From Asterias amurensis (lineage: Eukaryota > Echinodermata > Asteroidea > Forcipulatida > Asteriidae), in NCBI RefSeq assembly GCF_032118995.1, contig NC_092657.1:6278391-6342390 (forward strand): a stretch of 64,000 nucleotides of DNA, written 5' to 3'. Below the pieces are notes generated by a model. That model did no database searches. It was given only the letters and a program-made list of their open reading frames with translations, and was not told the DNA's origin. The number at the start of each line of letters is the position of its first letter. Position 1 is the first letter of the stretch. The position numbers were made by a program, and so were the translations under genes. Shown one piece after another: positions 40,387-53,000 of the stretch.

Positions 40387-43303
40387 TTAATACAATTGAA
40401 CTTATTAGTCAATGAGCATGCAAGCCTGAAGAAACATTAACATAAAAGTGTTTGCCATGGTGAATCAAAAACACATGGGCTATAACTAGTATTCTTCCAC
40501 GATTTTGGCGAGTTTGTGTTTGCACTACCAACCGTATTTCACGGAACCTGAGGCTTAATGTCCCATCCGAAGGACACTTTAGTAAACTATTTGCATCACT
40601 GCTCACTCGCGGGCTCAAGACTCTACATTTAGGTTTAGATATGGGTGTAAAAGATTTGTGGTGTAGAATCCCGAGTCCGGAGTTTTCCCTTTGTTACATC
40701 TGTCCCTGTGGAATGGATAAGTGGGATGCAAAAAAAAAAAAAGGAAAATGTTACTCAGGTTTACAAAGTGTTATACCCTACTCAGACGTACTGTAAAACC
40801 GGCCCGTGGCCAAACCTCACTGTACGCATATTTAGCCATTACAAACTTCTCTGATTACGTCTAAATTTGAATTAATACATTGTACTGATTTTTGCTATTT
40901 ACTTAGGCCTAGGGGGACCGCGGACCATATCCAACTGTTTTGGACCATTTGTGAAAGTTGTGCCCCTCACTAAACAACCAGACGGACTTTTAGGGAAGGG
41001 TACACCAGGTAGGAGGGTTGACAGTTATTATATATACTGATCCGGGAAAATGGGGGGGGGGGGGGGAGGGAGGGTGGGTACATTTTCCCCCTTTGCTAAC
41101 CTACAAACCACTTGCTGTATCACTGACCCCCGTATCCCCTCTCCACCTTGAGCCTGCCAGAAACGCGAATGATTTGAATCATGCGCCCTCTTTGTTCACA
41201 GTGGTGCAAATAGTCACTACTATACATGGTGTTACCGCAAACTTTTCCATATCGTATTTGCATCATGCAAAGTTTCAAATCCTACTTAGGCCTACCATTG
41301 TTTAACCCCACAGCGAATGTGTGGGACTCGGACAAAGAAGCTAGTGACTTTAAAATACTGCTCACCTGGACAATCTCTGACACATTTCTTGCGAGTTAGG
41401 TCCATGGCTCAGTGACCACAGATTCGGCAAACACTGACGACCGTACGGTGTAGGCGAGCTGAAAAGCCACGTTCGCAAAGCATTATGAAAACGGTTCAGT
41501 GCATTCAGGATTTCAATACCAGTGATCTATTCATGGTCTGAGGTTCAAGAATGCACAACCAGTGTACACAAAAAGTCCCTTTGTACGCCATCTAAACGCA
41601 TTTAAATTAAGATTACCCCAAAGTAAACATGGCACCGAAAAAGGTAAACGAAAATGCAATGTGCAAATTGTGTACATTATTTTATACAATGAGTCGACGA
41701 TAAACTGGCATGTTGACTTTATTATTACTTTAAGGGGGTTCCTTCCTACATTTGACTATAGCTCCCTTTAATACGTTTACGGTGGTTACTCGGCAGACTC
41801 CTAAAGGGAGGACCCGATGTATACAAAAGGCCGCAATTTATTTGACCCGGCTGACATGGAATAATTTTAAATGGATGAAAAGGCAATGAAATACGAAAAG
41901 GAATGATGGTATCTACTACCAGCTCTGAAGAAAAACTTTTCCGTGTGCCCCCTATGTTAATACTCCCTGATGTGTACCAGTATGAACCATTCTGCTCTAA
42001 AACCGCACTGCTGTGCCATAGGGCATGTTCTACAATAGAGCAAAGAGACACACCAAAGCGGTACCGAAGATCCTTCTTCGTAAAGCAACCCCTCGCCTGT
42101 TCCAGCAAACTTAAGGCTGTAACACGGCGGAAATACCCCGAATAAAACATGTTCACCTTTTCGGGGTTATACCCTTAGTCACTTTACTTCATGATTAATT
42201 GTATACTTCACCCGAAATCCCTTCAGAATATTGCGCTCAATGAAGCCTCTGTGTGTTTCTGATCCTCCAACCGGAGACGAACCAGTTCACGTCCAGCTGC
42301 GGCAAGCCAGAAACGCGAAAGATTTGAATCATGCGCCCTCTTTGTTCACAGTGGTGCAAATAGTTATGGTAAAGCATCTTGCCCAAGAACGCAAGTGCCG
42401 CTAAGTCTAAATCAGGTCATTTTATGAAGCAACTGTATTCATTTCGGCTGCAACCTATCTAGTCTGGTTCCCTCACAAAAGATTCCTTGACGTTTCATGT
42501 TAAAAATCTTAGGACAGGTATCACCCACGGTCAAAAATAGAGCATGACGCAACTTGTCAGGCTCGGGGGGGGGGGGGGGTCATCTCCAGGGAAACCATGT
42601 CTGCACCTTATATCGGTGATAACGGACCCTAAATTCGACAGAGCCTAGTCGGAGATTTCTGGGTATGGTAACCAGACTACAACCTATCCCCAATCTTCAA
42701 ATCAAAATAATTATATGAAATATATCCAATATATACAAACATAATTCTATTTTGTTCTAACATGGGTATGTTTTGGGGATAATCTTAATTGCATTGTGTC
42801 TTGATTGATGAAGTCATTTCATATCAACTAAAACATGTTAAACGTGTTAGAAAAATCGTACCAATTCGTAACCAACTCCACTGACTTTCAAATCATCTAA
42901 ATCCACCCCAAGACAATCAAGAAGTAACACCCACCGACTAGAACTTCAGCGGACTCAGTTTTCATTTGCAAAGTAACAATATAATAACTTTATGAATACG
43001 TTATTGAGCAAAAATAAAACAAACATTAACATAAAACTGTAAGGCGTGATATATTTTCTTCCACGGTAAAAAACAAAACAAAACAACAACAACTACTGGT
43101 ATCCCGCCCGGTGCCCGGGTGTGCTGGCCCAGCTTCAAGCTGTTCCCCGTTGGCCCATTGTTTTCGAGTCCACAACCATGGCTCCCCTCAAACAATAGAC
43201 ACAACCTTAAGCTGGGAGTAATCCCAAGAGTCAACTGTCCATGAGCTATCGCCCATTATACTCCTCTTGGAGTATGGTCAGGGAGATGGTGAGCTATTTA
43301 CTA
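40387..43303. other. Gene-free interval
   Basis: No supportable gene. A 60-bp direct repeat (CCAGAAACGCGAA, ATTTGAATCATGCGCCCTCT) occurs at 41155-41215 and 42302-42363. A Penelope-like 3' fragment (CATGGTGTTACCGCAAAC) is at 41225. Poly-G runs at 41050 and 42566. A 136-codon open frame on - at 41746-42156 has no recognisable domain. Confidence 0.5.
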
Positions 43304-43505
43304 GGGTGTTTTCGTTTACGACGACGGATGGTTCTGCGACGGTAATGATGACATTTGGCGTCATCTGCGCATGCGTCGGCTTTGAGGACGGTCGTCCCTC
43401 AATTTCTACGACAGTACTTGGTATGAATCTTCGTTGTGCTGAAAACGACGACGGTTGGCTGAAAAACCGTCGCAGAACCACCCGTCGTCGAAAACGAAAA
43501 CTCCC
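43304..43505. mobile_element. MITE with 5-bp TACTA duplication
   Basis: 202 bp. Ends GGGTGTTTTCGTTTACGACG and the inverse CGTCGTCGAAAACGAAAACTCCC, each flanked by TACTA. Only this copy is seen in the window. Confidence 0.8.
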
Positions 43506-43761
43506 TACTAACAGCTCCAGACCGGACAGGAAACGGGTCTGGAAAAATGTACTGGGTGGAATTAATATAAAAGTGGACAGTGAGTACCAGGAAGGCTTAT
43601 CGGAGGGGGGGGGGATTTTTTATTTTTATTTGTTTTTTTACCGTGGAAGAAATTATTTCAAGCCTAAAAAGTTCACACTTTGTGAAATGACTTTATTTAG
43701 TTACCTTTTTATTGACATTGCAAAATATTCAACTGAAGTGCAGTGTACTAACATAATAGAC

Positions 43762-43925
43762 CCTTTTCATGCTTTCACCATCTTGGTCATGTTCCCTGTT
43801 TTAATAACAGTAATGAATGCTAACGTCCATTGCGCAAACATGGCACCAGACTATTATTTCGTCCAGCCTCAGTTTGGTTACAATGAGTTGGAATCAAGAT
43901 GGCCACACCGTGATAATGGTATATA
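43762..43925 (+). repeat. Dispersed repeat, second copy of 8085-8245
   Basis: Same CATCTTGGTCATGTTCCCTG to GATGGCCACACCGTGAT order as the earlier copy. Unclassified. Confidence 0.6.
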
Positions 43926-44028
43926 ACTACAATTCGAAAATAAACGAAGTAATTAGAAAACCTGGAAGAAAAGTCAAATTTAAAAAGTTCAGCGTTGTGT
44001 TGTGTTGTTTGACCAGCAGTCCAGAGTC

Positions 44029-47000
44029 TTAGTCTTGTTTCAAGTTTTGCGGCACAACCATGAGGGTTCTTTGCAGCAACACCGTAGTCGAATCTGTATA
44101 AACATAAATGCAGATGATCAGAACAAATATTTACATAGCTAGCAATTGACGATAAGGTTTATCTATTGTGAAGTAGTCTAAAAGGAGAGTAAACAAATGA
44201 ATGTGCCATTATATATTCAAGGTCAGGTGAAAACTATATTTTTTGGCGTAATCACCAGTTAGTGGACTTTGGACTCTTGGTGGCAGCAGAAATAGGTTTG
44301 GCATTTCATTTTGTTGAAATTTGACTTACAAATTTGAAATTTTTCACTGGCTTTGGTTACATGGGTAAATTTTTAGAAATGAGAATCGTTTGTATCCGAT
44401 ACAAGTAACAATTGTTTTACATTTTGCTTGTTTATTGTGATTTATTTTATGAGTGTATTGTTTCTACAGTTGAGTATTCAAAAATACAAGTTCTTTTCAA
44501 TAAAGGCCGTCCATACTTTTCCCAACTGGTTGACAAAAACCTGCAGCAGACACATCGCAAAAGATCTTTGCCAGGTAATTTCAAGTGGTGACGTAAACAG
44601 TTTTAATCATCCGCACATTTCCAAAGAACGGATAGATTGACCAGAATGGTCTGCTGCCACCTATCGTTTCTCAACATGCACTGTATACCCCCACGTGACT
44701 TAGGCCTCTTGTATTGGCCGCTATGCAAAACTCGCAGTTGTAACATCGCAAAAGGTTTATTCTTTGTGACTTTCAGTGATGAGGTAGTTTGGAGCATGCG
44801 CACATTTCCGATAAACGGTTTGATTGACATGGTTGGTCTGCTGCCACCAAGCGTTTATCCACGACCCATTAGAGTAGCCCGCATGAAATGATTGACTATT
44901 ACCGATGAAGTTTAACATCCATGCTGGCTTATTTTCCCAGTAGATACCGATGAAGTAAATTGGGATACCACTCAGTGATATAGCAAAGCCAATCAGGGTA
45001 TCGACGGGTTGACCAATGGCTCCAAACACCACTAGGAACACACAGACAAACACGAACAGCACGGGTAGAATCCATGGTATCTGCAGTGTACAGAACATAA
45101 AGGAAATAATTGTTATTGTGCTCTCGGTCATTCATTGTATCTGTAGTATACAGAAAATATAGGAAATGTTGTACTCTAAGTCATCTATTGTATTTGTGTG
45201 TACAGAACAGATAGGAATTGTTTTACCCTCAGTCATCCTAGAGTATACATAACATAATTTAGTAAATAGTGTACTCTCGATCATCTATTGTATATGTAGT
45301 GTACAGAACATGGATTGTTTTACCCTCAGCGATCCATTGTATCTATAGTATATAGAACATAATATGGTAAACATTGCACCCTCGGTCACCCATTACATAT
45401 GTAGTATACAGAACATATAAGACGTATTGCACTCTCTGTCATCCCATTGTATTTGTAGTGTTCAGAACAGATCGGACGTATTGTACCCTTTGGTCTTCCA
45501 TTGTGTTTGTAGTATACAGAACATATAGGACGTATTTGCACTCTATGTCATCCCATTGTATTTGTAGTGTTCAGAACAGATCGGACGTATTGTACCCTTC
45601 GGTCTTCCACTGTGTTTGTAGTATACAGAACATATAGGACGTATTGCACTCTATGTCATCCCATTGTATTTGTAGTGTTCAGAACAGATCGGACGTATTG
45701 TACCCTTTGCTTCCATTGTGTTTGTAGTATACAGAACATATAGGACGTATTTGCACTCTATGTCATCCCATTGTATTTGTAGTGTTCAGAACAGATCGGA
45801 CGTATTGTACCCTTTGCTTCCATTGTGTTTGTAGTATACAGAACATATAGGACGTATTTGCACTCTATGTCATCCCATTGTATTTGTAGTGTTCAGAACA
45901 GATGTAGGATTCAGAACATATAGGAATTATTACACTCTCGGTCACCCTCCCCATGTACCCTCGGTCATCCAATATGTTTTTAGTGACAGAACACATAATA
46001 ATTATTGCACCCTCGGTCATTCATTGTATTTGTAGTATACAGAACAGATAGGAATGATTGCATTCTCGGTCGTACATCGTATAATTATGTAGTGTACAAA
46101 ACAGATATGAACTATTGTACTCTCGGTCATCCATTGTATATGTAGTGTACAGAACAGATAGGAATTATTGTATTCTCGGTCGTACATTGTATATGCAGTA
46201 TACAGAACAGATAGGAATTATTGTACTCTCGGTCATCCATTGTATTTGTAGTATACAGAACATAGAGTAATTTGTTATTGCGCTCTCGATCATCCATTGT
46301 AAAACATGTATAATATATAGTATACAAAACATAATAGTGTATACTGTATTCTCTTCCATATATATTATGTGAAGTATACAGAACAAATTATTAATTATTG
46401 TACTCTTGGTCATTTATTGTATTTGTAGGGTACACACATGTTCTTATGCCCTCCGATTAAAAGCAAGCCTATCTCTGGAACGCCTTTATATCAATCACAC
46501 TCATTCCCTCATTGTTGTGGAAAGACGGTGTTCTGGGAGCACGGCAAAGTGCAGAGTCGGAGGCACTCGTTGGAGAGGTGGCTCGTAGGGGCCGGCGGCG
46601 CTCCGTTCCGCACGAGCGTTACGTGAAAACCCGGTCCGTTATTAAAGTACGACCGAGGGGTCTACGGGGCTCTCGCCCGGCTGCAGTGGGAGCCCGGCAC
46701 GGGGCCCGAGTTGGTGGAAAGACGGTGTCCTGGGAGCACGGTAAAGTGCAGAGTCGGAGGCACTCGTTGGAGAGGTGGCTCGTGGGGGCCAGCGGCGCTC
46801 CGTTCCCCACGAGCGTTACGTGAAGACCCGGTCCGTTATTAAAGTACGACCGAGGGGGTCTGCGGGGCTCTCGCCCAGCTGCAGTGGGGGCCCGGCACGG
46901 ACCCGAGTTGGTGGAAAGACGGTGTTCTGGGAGCACGGCAAAGTGCAGAGTCGGAGGCACTCGTTGGAGAGGTGGCTCGTGGGGGCCAGCGGTGCTCCGT

Positions 47001-50000
47001 TCCCCACGAGCGTTTCGTGAAAACCCGGTCCGTTATTAAAGTACGACCTAGGGGGTCTGCGGGGCTCTCGCCCGGCTGCAGTGGGGGCCCGGCACGGGCC
47101 CCGAGTTGGTGGAAAGACGGTGTTTTTGGGAGCACGGCAAAGTGCAGAGTCGGAGGCACTCGTTGGAGAGGTGGCTCGTGGGGGCCAGCGGCGCTCCGTT
47201 CCCCACGAGCGTTACGTGAAGACCCGGTCCGTTATAAAAGTACGACCGAGGGGGTCTGCGGGGCTCTCGCCCGGCTGCAGCAATCGTACTCATTCCCTCA
47301 TTGTTGTACAGGTAAATAAGAAACGGACATTAGTTTTGTTCAAGATTTTTCTTGTTTTTAAAACAGTAGCTCCCATCTAATGATGTCGTTTTTTGTTTTG
47401 TTTTGTTTTTAATTTCGACTCACCCGCCCTTGTTAGTCAATGCATGTATATAAACCTCCTTAATGCTAAAGGTCTCCTCTACTTTTGAGCTGGGATTAAA
47501 TTACTTTTCAGGCATCCTTTGCTTAATTACCAGAAATAGTGCAATAATAATATATGATATATATTTTGTTCCATGTTAATGCGTGTTCGTGGTCCCCTTA
47601 CTACGTTTATTATTATACAAAACTCTTGCAAGTTCCCTGAAAGGTGTCTTAAACTTGTTTATTAAATATTGGAAGACTCAACCAAACACCCCTTTTAAAA
47701 CGGAGACTCCCACCATGAATGTTGTCCAAGCAAGCCGATCAAGTGGTACTATCACTGCAAGGTACCTCCGTGTATGAGGAAAATTAAAAAGTGCTGAACT
47801 GTTGACAAAGTGGTAAATTGAACCTTACGTGCTTGCACGACTATCTACATAGGATTATACGTGTCAACATTGAATGAATAATCTCGTTTATGACCCTGCG
47901 ATTATAAAGTAATCTGATAATTTGTTCGAGATAAGCGTGCTGTGAAAGTTGCAGCAGGTCCCAACTTTCGACTTTTGAAGGTAATTTACACAACGCTGGC
48001 GTGTAGTATCGAGTTTATGGAAGGGTGTCACATAGTATAGCAAACGAAATGTTTAAGACTGAACATGGGGCAAAACCGGCGTTAAATTACTCAAGGCATA
48101 TTTCTTGACTATTAGTTCAAGACTGTTATACGACTCTCTTGTTATGTATGCATGACGTCACAATTTTAACCCAAAACGAGGCCGTTTGCGCAGCCACTGC
48201 CACTAGGATTGAGTGGCTAGTACTGATAATACAATAAGCGATTATAAATGCGTAAAAAGGTATTTTTAAATAAGGGCCTTTGAATTCATTATACAGACTG
48301 TTCTTCCGTAGTTGCTGATTTTGAATCGGTTAAAACGGTTTGAGAATCCCTAACAACGGATTGAGAATGCGTAATAATGAAATTTAAATCCGTAATAACG
48401 GATTGCTAATGAATTATAACGAGTTGTGAACCCGTAATAACGGATTGTGATTGCGTTATTTTGATTTTTAGATTCATATTAATTACGGATTGTCAATGCA
48501 TTATAACGGGTTTTGAATCCGTAACAACGGAATGTAAATGCGTAAAGATGTTTTTTTTTATCCTTAATAACGTATGGTCAATGCATTAACAACAAGTTGT
48601 GAATTTAGATACGTTATCACGTATTGCCAATGCATTATAACGAGTTGTGAATCCGTCGTAATGTACTGTGGATCAATTACAACGGAGTGTGAACCTATTA
48701 TAACGGAAAATGAATTTGTTATAGCCGATTGTGCATCCGTAATAACGAATGTTTCTTAGACGCTTACCGATGTCATGACAAAAACTGTCCGCTGGCAATA
48801 AGTGTCCGCTCATTAGCATATTGCGTTCTGATTGGTCAAGCGTCTATGACGTCACATTGTTTACGGAAGCTTGCTAAATAGTGTCCGCGGTTAGCGTGCA
48901 TCATCATTGCGTGCCTCGCTTCATTTTTAACATTTTAGTCTTTCATTTTTGTAACGCTTTTCTGCTTGTATTTGATTATAAATATTCGTATATTTATCAT
49001 TTAGCACTTTCATTCGTATTTTGTTAGCCTGGACTTTTTAAATACTTAAGTAAAATACGAATCTTGACAAAGTTCGTGTATTTTGTAACTTGACTTGTAT
49101 GCTTGAAAGCATTCTTGATTGTATTTTATTATAAATAATTCGTAACATTTAGCACAATCCGTACTTGTTAAAGTATTCTGTGTGTATAGGAAATGATAGG
49201 TTTGATCATGAAAGTAAAGTAGTTTGCTTGTTTATGTTATGTCCCCAAAGTTTGTGTCTTTGGAATGGGTTACATTTTTGTGTTTTTACTGTTTGAATTT
49301 CATAGTTTTGTGAAAATATCACGTTATGCAAACAGTAATATTATTATGATAATAATGAACCAATCTTATAAAGCGCATATCACAATCACAGAGAAGTACC
49401 TATGCACTTTTAGATGCAAAACAAAAGAGAAGTAAACAAAAGAGATGTGAAGTAATTACAAGCAAAATTTAGAGTCAATAAGATTTAGGATAAATGTCAA
49501 TGTTTAGCGAGGACGCACAGATCTTGGTATCGAAGATATTGTGCAGTGTCATTGTCTTTCCAAAATGGCCGCCACCTGGTCATGCAATACTCTATGACGT
49601 AAGATACTTTACCTTTATTGGTCTGTCCAGGTCTGGCTCACTCCATCTCATATACAGCATTCCCGATATGGAGATACCAATACTGGTCCACGTCACGAAA
49701 CTAAAGTAGTTCAGTAGCTGGCCAATATCACTGACGAATAGATACATCAACGACACTAAACACTAACGGGGAAAAAAAAAACAAATTAAATTATTTATGT
49801 TTCTTATGATAATACTATCACGTGGTTCTGTATTATAACGCATTTTACAATAACCGTATCATAATAACTACATAACTACATATTGACCACCGACCAGTGA
49901 CGCAGTGACGCATTCACTCGAACGACTCATTTGGAAGTCTATAGTCAACCTTCCGCCTTTTCGCTATACTGTCACTGGTTCACCAGTAAATTAACCATGG

Positions 50001-53000
50001 GCTCGAGGTTGGTTTCAAATGGTCGACCACAGTAGTCAACCAATGGTCGACCAGCTTGGGTTCAACCTTTTGTTATAAAGCCATGGTGCAAAAGGCCTAC
50101 TCGAAGTTGCTACATGATTGTGACAAACGTCGAACTCATCGTCGTTTACGACGGGATAGCCCAATACAGATAGAGATGAAGTAAATTGATAGCAATACTT
50201 GGGACTCAGATATTAAAGGCAGTGGACACTAATGGTAATTACTCAAAATAATTATAAGCGTAAAACCTTTCTTGGTGACGAGTAATGGGGAGAGGTTGAT
50301 GGTATAAAACATTGTGAGAAACGGCTCCCTCTGAAGTGCCATAGTTTTCGACAAAGAAGTAATTGTCCACAAATTTGATTTCGAGACCTCAAGTTTAGAA
50401 CTATCATTGCACTATCATTAAGGCATACCGTGAACATGAGTGCTGGGAGGGGCGTCCTCTGCTCTACGTGGATCATTCCCAACATCTGAGGTAAATTCTC
50501 GTCTCGAGCACCAGAAAAATTTAGCCTGAGATAGATTAACGAGAACATTAAAGCCATGTTAGTTATTAGAGGCAGGTATCGGCAACTCAATACGCCTCCG
50601 TTAATATCTATGCATGACGTCATTATTCTTACCCCAGGGGTGGATTTCACAAAGAGTTAGGACTAGTCTTATCTCGAGTTAGGACCAGTTACTCGTCCTA
50701 ACTTAGGACCATCCATGCAATTTGTATATCTCCTGGGACTAGTCCTAAGTTAGGACTAGTCCTAACTCTTTGTGAAATCGACCCCAGAAGAGACTATAGG
50801 CGCACGTCCGCCACCACACTTGCAGTGGCTACGCATAATACGCCTCACGCATGACGTCATAATTCTTACCCAAAATGAGGCTATGGGCGCACGTTCCCCA
50901 TCACTTGCAGTGGCTGCGCCCTTCGCCTCGTTTTGAGTTAGCATTGTGACGTACCTCATGCATAAATATTAAGAAATGCGTATGTCATAGTTTTGGGTTA
51001 GGACTGTGACGTAATGCATTAAGAGAGGCGTATTGGAGACTTCTGGACATTACCTTTGTCGCGGTTCTGCGCGTGCACAGACCTTCTTGAGCACTACTGA
51101 GCATTGTGTGCAAACGCTCAAAGCTGCAAAAAAAGACTATTATGTCTGCTGCCGCCAGCGTCTCAAAAGTCTCTCATTAATGCAATTAATACACGTTCAG
51201 GGTGTCATGGGTGCTTGTTGGTAAAGACTCACACCACTGGGGACCCCGGTTCGATTGCTGGTGTGGCAGGAGAGTCTGTCCCCCAGAGATTATGTCACCC
51301 AATCATTTGACGAACTGTGTGCAAACCACTGCTGATAGCGCCCTCTGTTGAATCCTCTCCTCCACCCCATGTTAAAGGGACACGTTGCCTTGGATCGGTC
51401 GAGTTGGTCCATGAAAAGCGTTTGAAACTGTTTGTTATGAAATTAATATGGTTAGAAAGATGTTTTAAAGTAGATCACAATGATCAACACAAACCTCGAA
51501 TTGCCTCGAAATTGCGTGGTTTTCCTTGCGAACAAATACGGTCGGTCATTTTATGGAGTCAAAAACCGTGTTAGTTCACGACCTGTATGGAAAACCGTGC
51601 AACTTCGAGGCATATTTGTGCGGATCGTTATGATGTACTTTTAAAACATATTTCTAACCATATGCATTTATAACAAACTGTCATCAGGTGAACAACTTAC
51701 CCGATCCAGACAACGTGTCCCTTTATAACTCTCCATATGAGGGACATAATATCTGGCGGACTGAATTCCCTGGGACACTGGCAGAGGCCACTTTGTAAGT
51801 AATGATAATAGTCATATTAATATCGAAGTCTTATAAAGCGCACGTATCTACCAAACAAGGTACTCAAGGTGCTGAGTATATACAAACTTTCAGAAAGATA
51901 GGTAATTGCAGTGATGAGTTTTGAGACCCAATTATTTAGCACCTTATAAGGGTTTACAAGGTGCTACGGCGCATACAGCAGCCACAGCCAGGAACACCGG
52001 GGCGAACCCCTTCTCTTTTTGTTAATTGTACCGGGTTCTTTTGCATGCGTTACACAACACATGGGACCAACGGCTTTACGTCCCATCCGAAGGACGAAGC
52101 AATGGTTAAGTGGCTTGCTTTTAAAAGGACACAAGTGTCACGACTGGGGATTAGAACCCACACTCTGCTGATCAGAAACACCAGAGTTTGAATTCGGTGC
52201 TCTTAACCACTCGGCCACGACACTTCCACAAGTAGGGTTGTGTGTTTGTTATCTCTTATACCATCAGGGTATTTCTTTAGGCATCACACTTTCAATTCTA
52301 GTGTGTGCTCCATGGTCACATATTGGTCGGTCTGGCTTACTGCCATAACTCTTGACTACGTGCACATGCTAAACTAATGTTCGTCTCACTAAAGACAAAC
52401 ATTATTTTCGTGACTTGTTTACTCGTTTCTCAAAAACTACAGCACCTCAGCATAAATATTATTTTGATGTGAAGCTTTCAACCATCGTTATCTTCAAACC
52501 GTGTACGTTTAATGTAAATCTGTGGACATTGTGTTTCGTGTCATATAAATTGTATCCAAACCTTTTAAAGGAACACGTTGCCTTGGATCGGACGAGTTGG
52601 TCTATAAAAAGCGTTTGTAACCGTTTGTTTTATAAAATGCATATGGTTGGAAAGATGTTTTAAAAGTACAATGATCCACACAAACTTTCCTCGAAATTGC
52701 GTGGTTTTCCATTTTACTGTGCGAACTAACACGGTCGGCCTTTTATGGGAGTCAACAATTTGACTCCCATAAATGGCCGACCGTGTTAGTCGACGAGGTA
52801 AAAGGAAAACCGTGTAATTTTGAGGCATGTTTGTGTGGATAATTGTATTCTACTTTTACAACCTCTTTCTAACCGTATGCATTTTATAACAAACGGTTAC
52901 AGACGTTTTTCAAAGACCAACTCGACCGATCCAAGGCAACGTGTTCCTTTAAAACGAGTAAAATGTTACCTTGAGCTTGCCAAAAGTAGGCCGTTTACGC

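Noticed and set aside
41746-42156. 136-codon open frame on -
   Set aside because: No recognisable motif, no splice context, no similar sequence in the window. Cannot be excluded but cannot be supported.
43267-43926. 219-codon open frame on +, the longest in the window
   Set aside because: It runs through a 202-bp palindromic MITE, a poly-G/T tract and a dispersed repeat; no domain and no coding-like composition.
45374-46413. Open frames rich in Tyr-Arg-Thr on + and Met-Cys on -
   Set aside because: Translation of the 50-bp minisatellite.
46512-47380. Overlapping open frames of about 80-115 codons on both strands over the GC-rich region
   Set aside because: They arise from a 197-bp satellite whose period is not divisible by three, so frames change from unit to unit.
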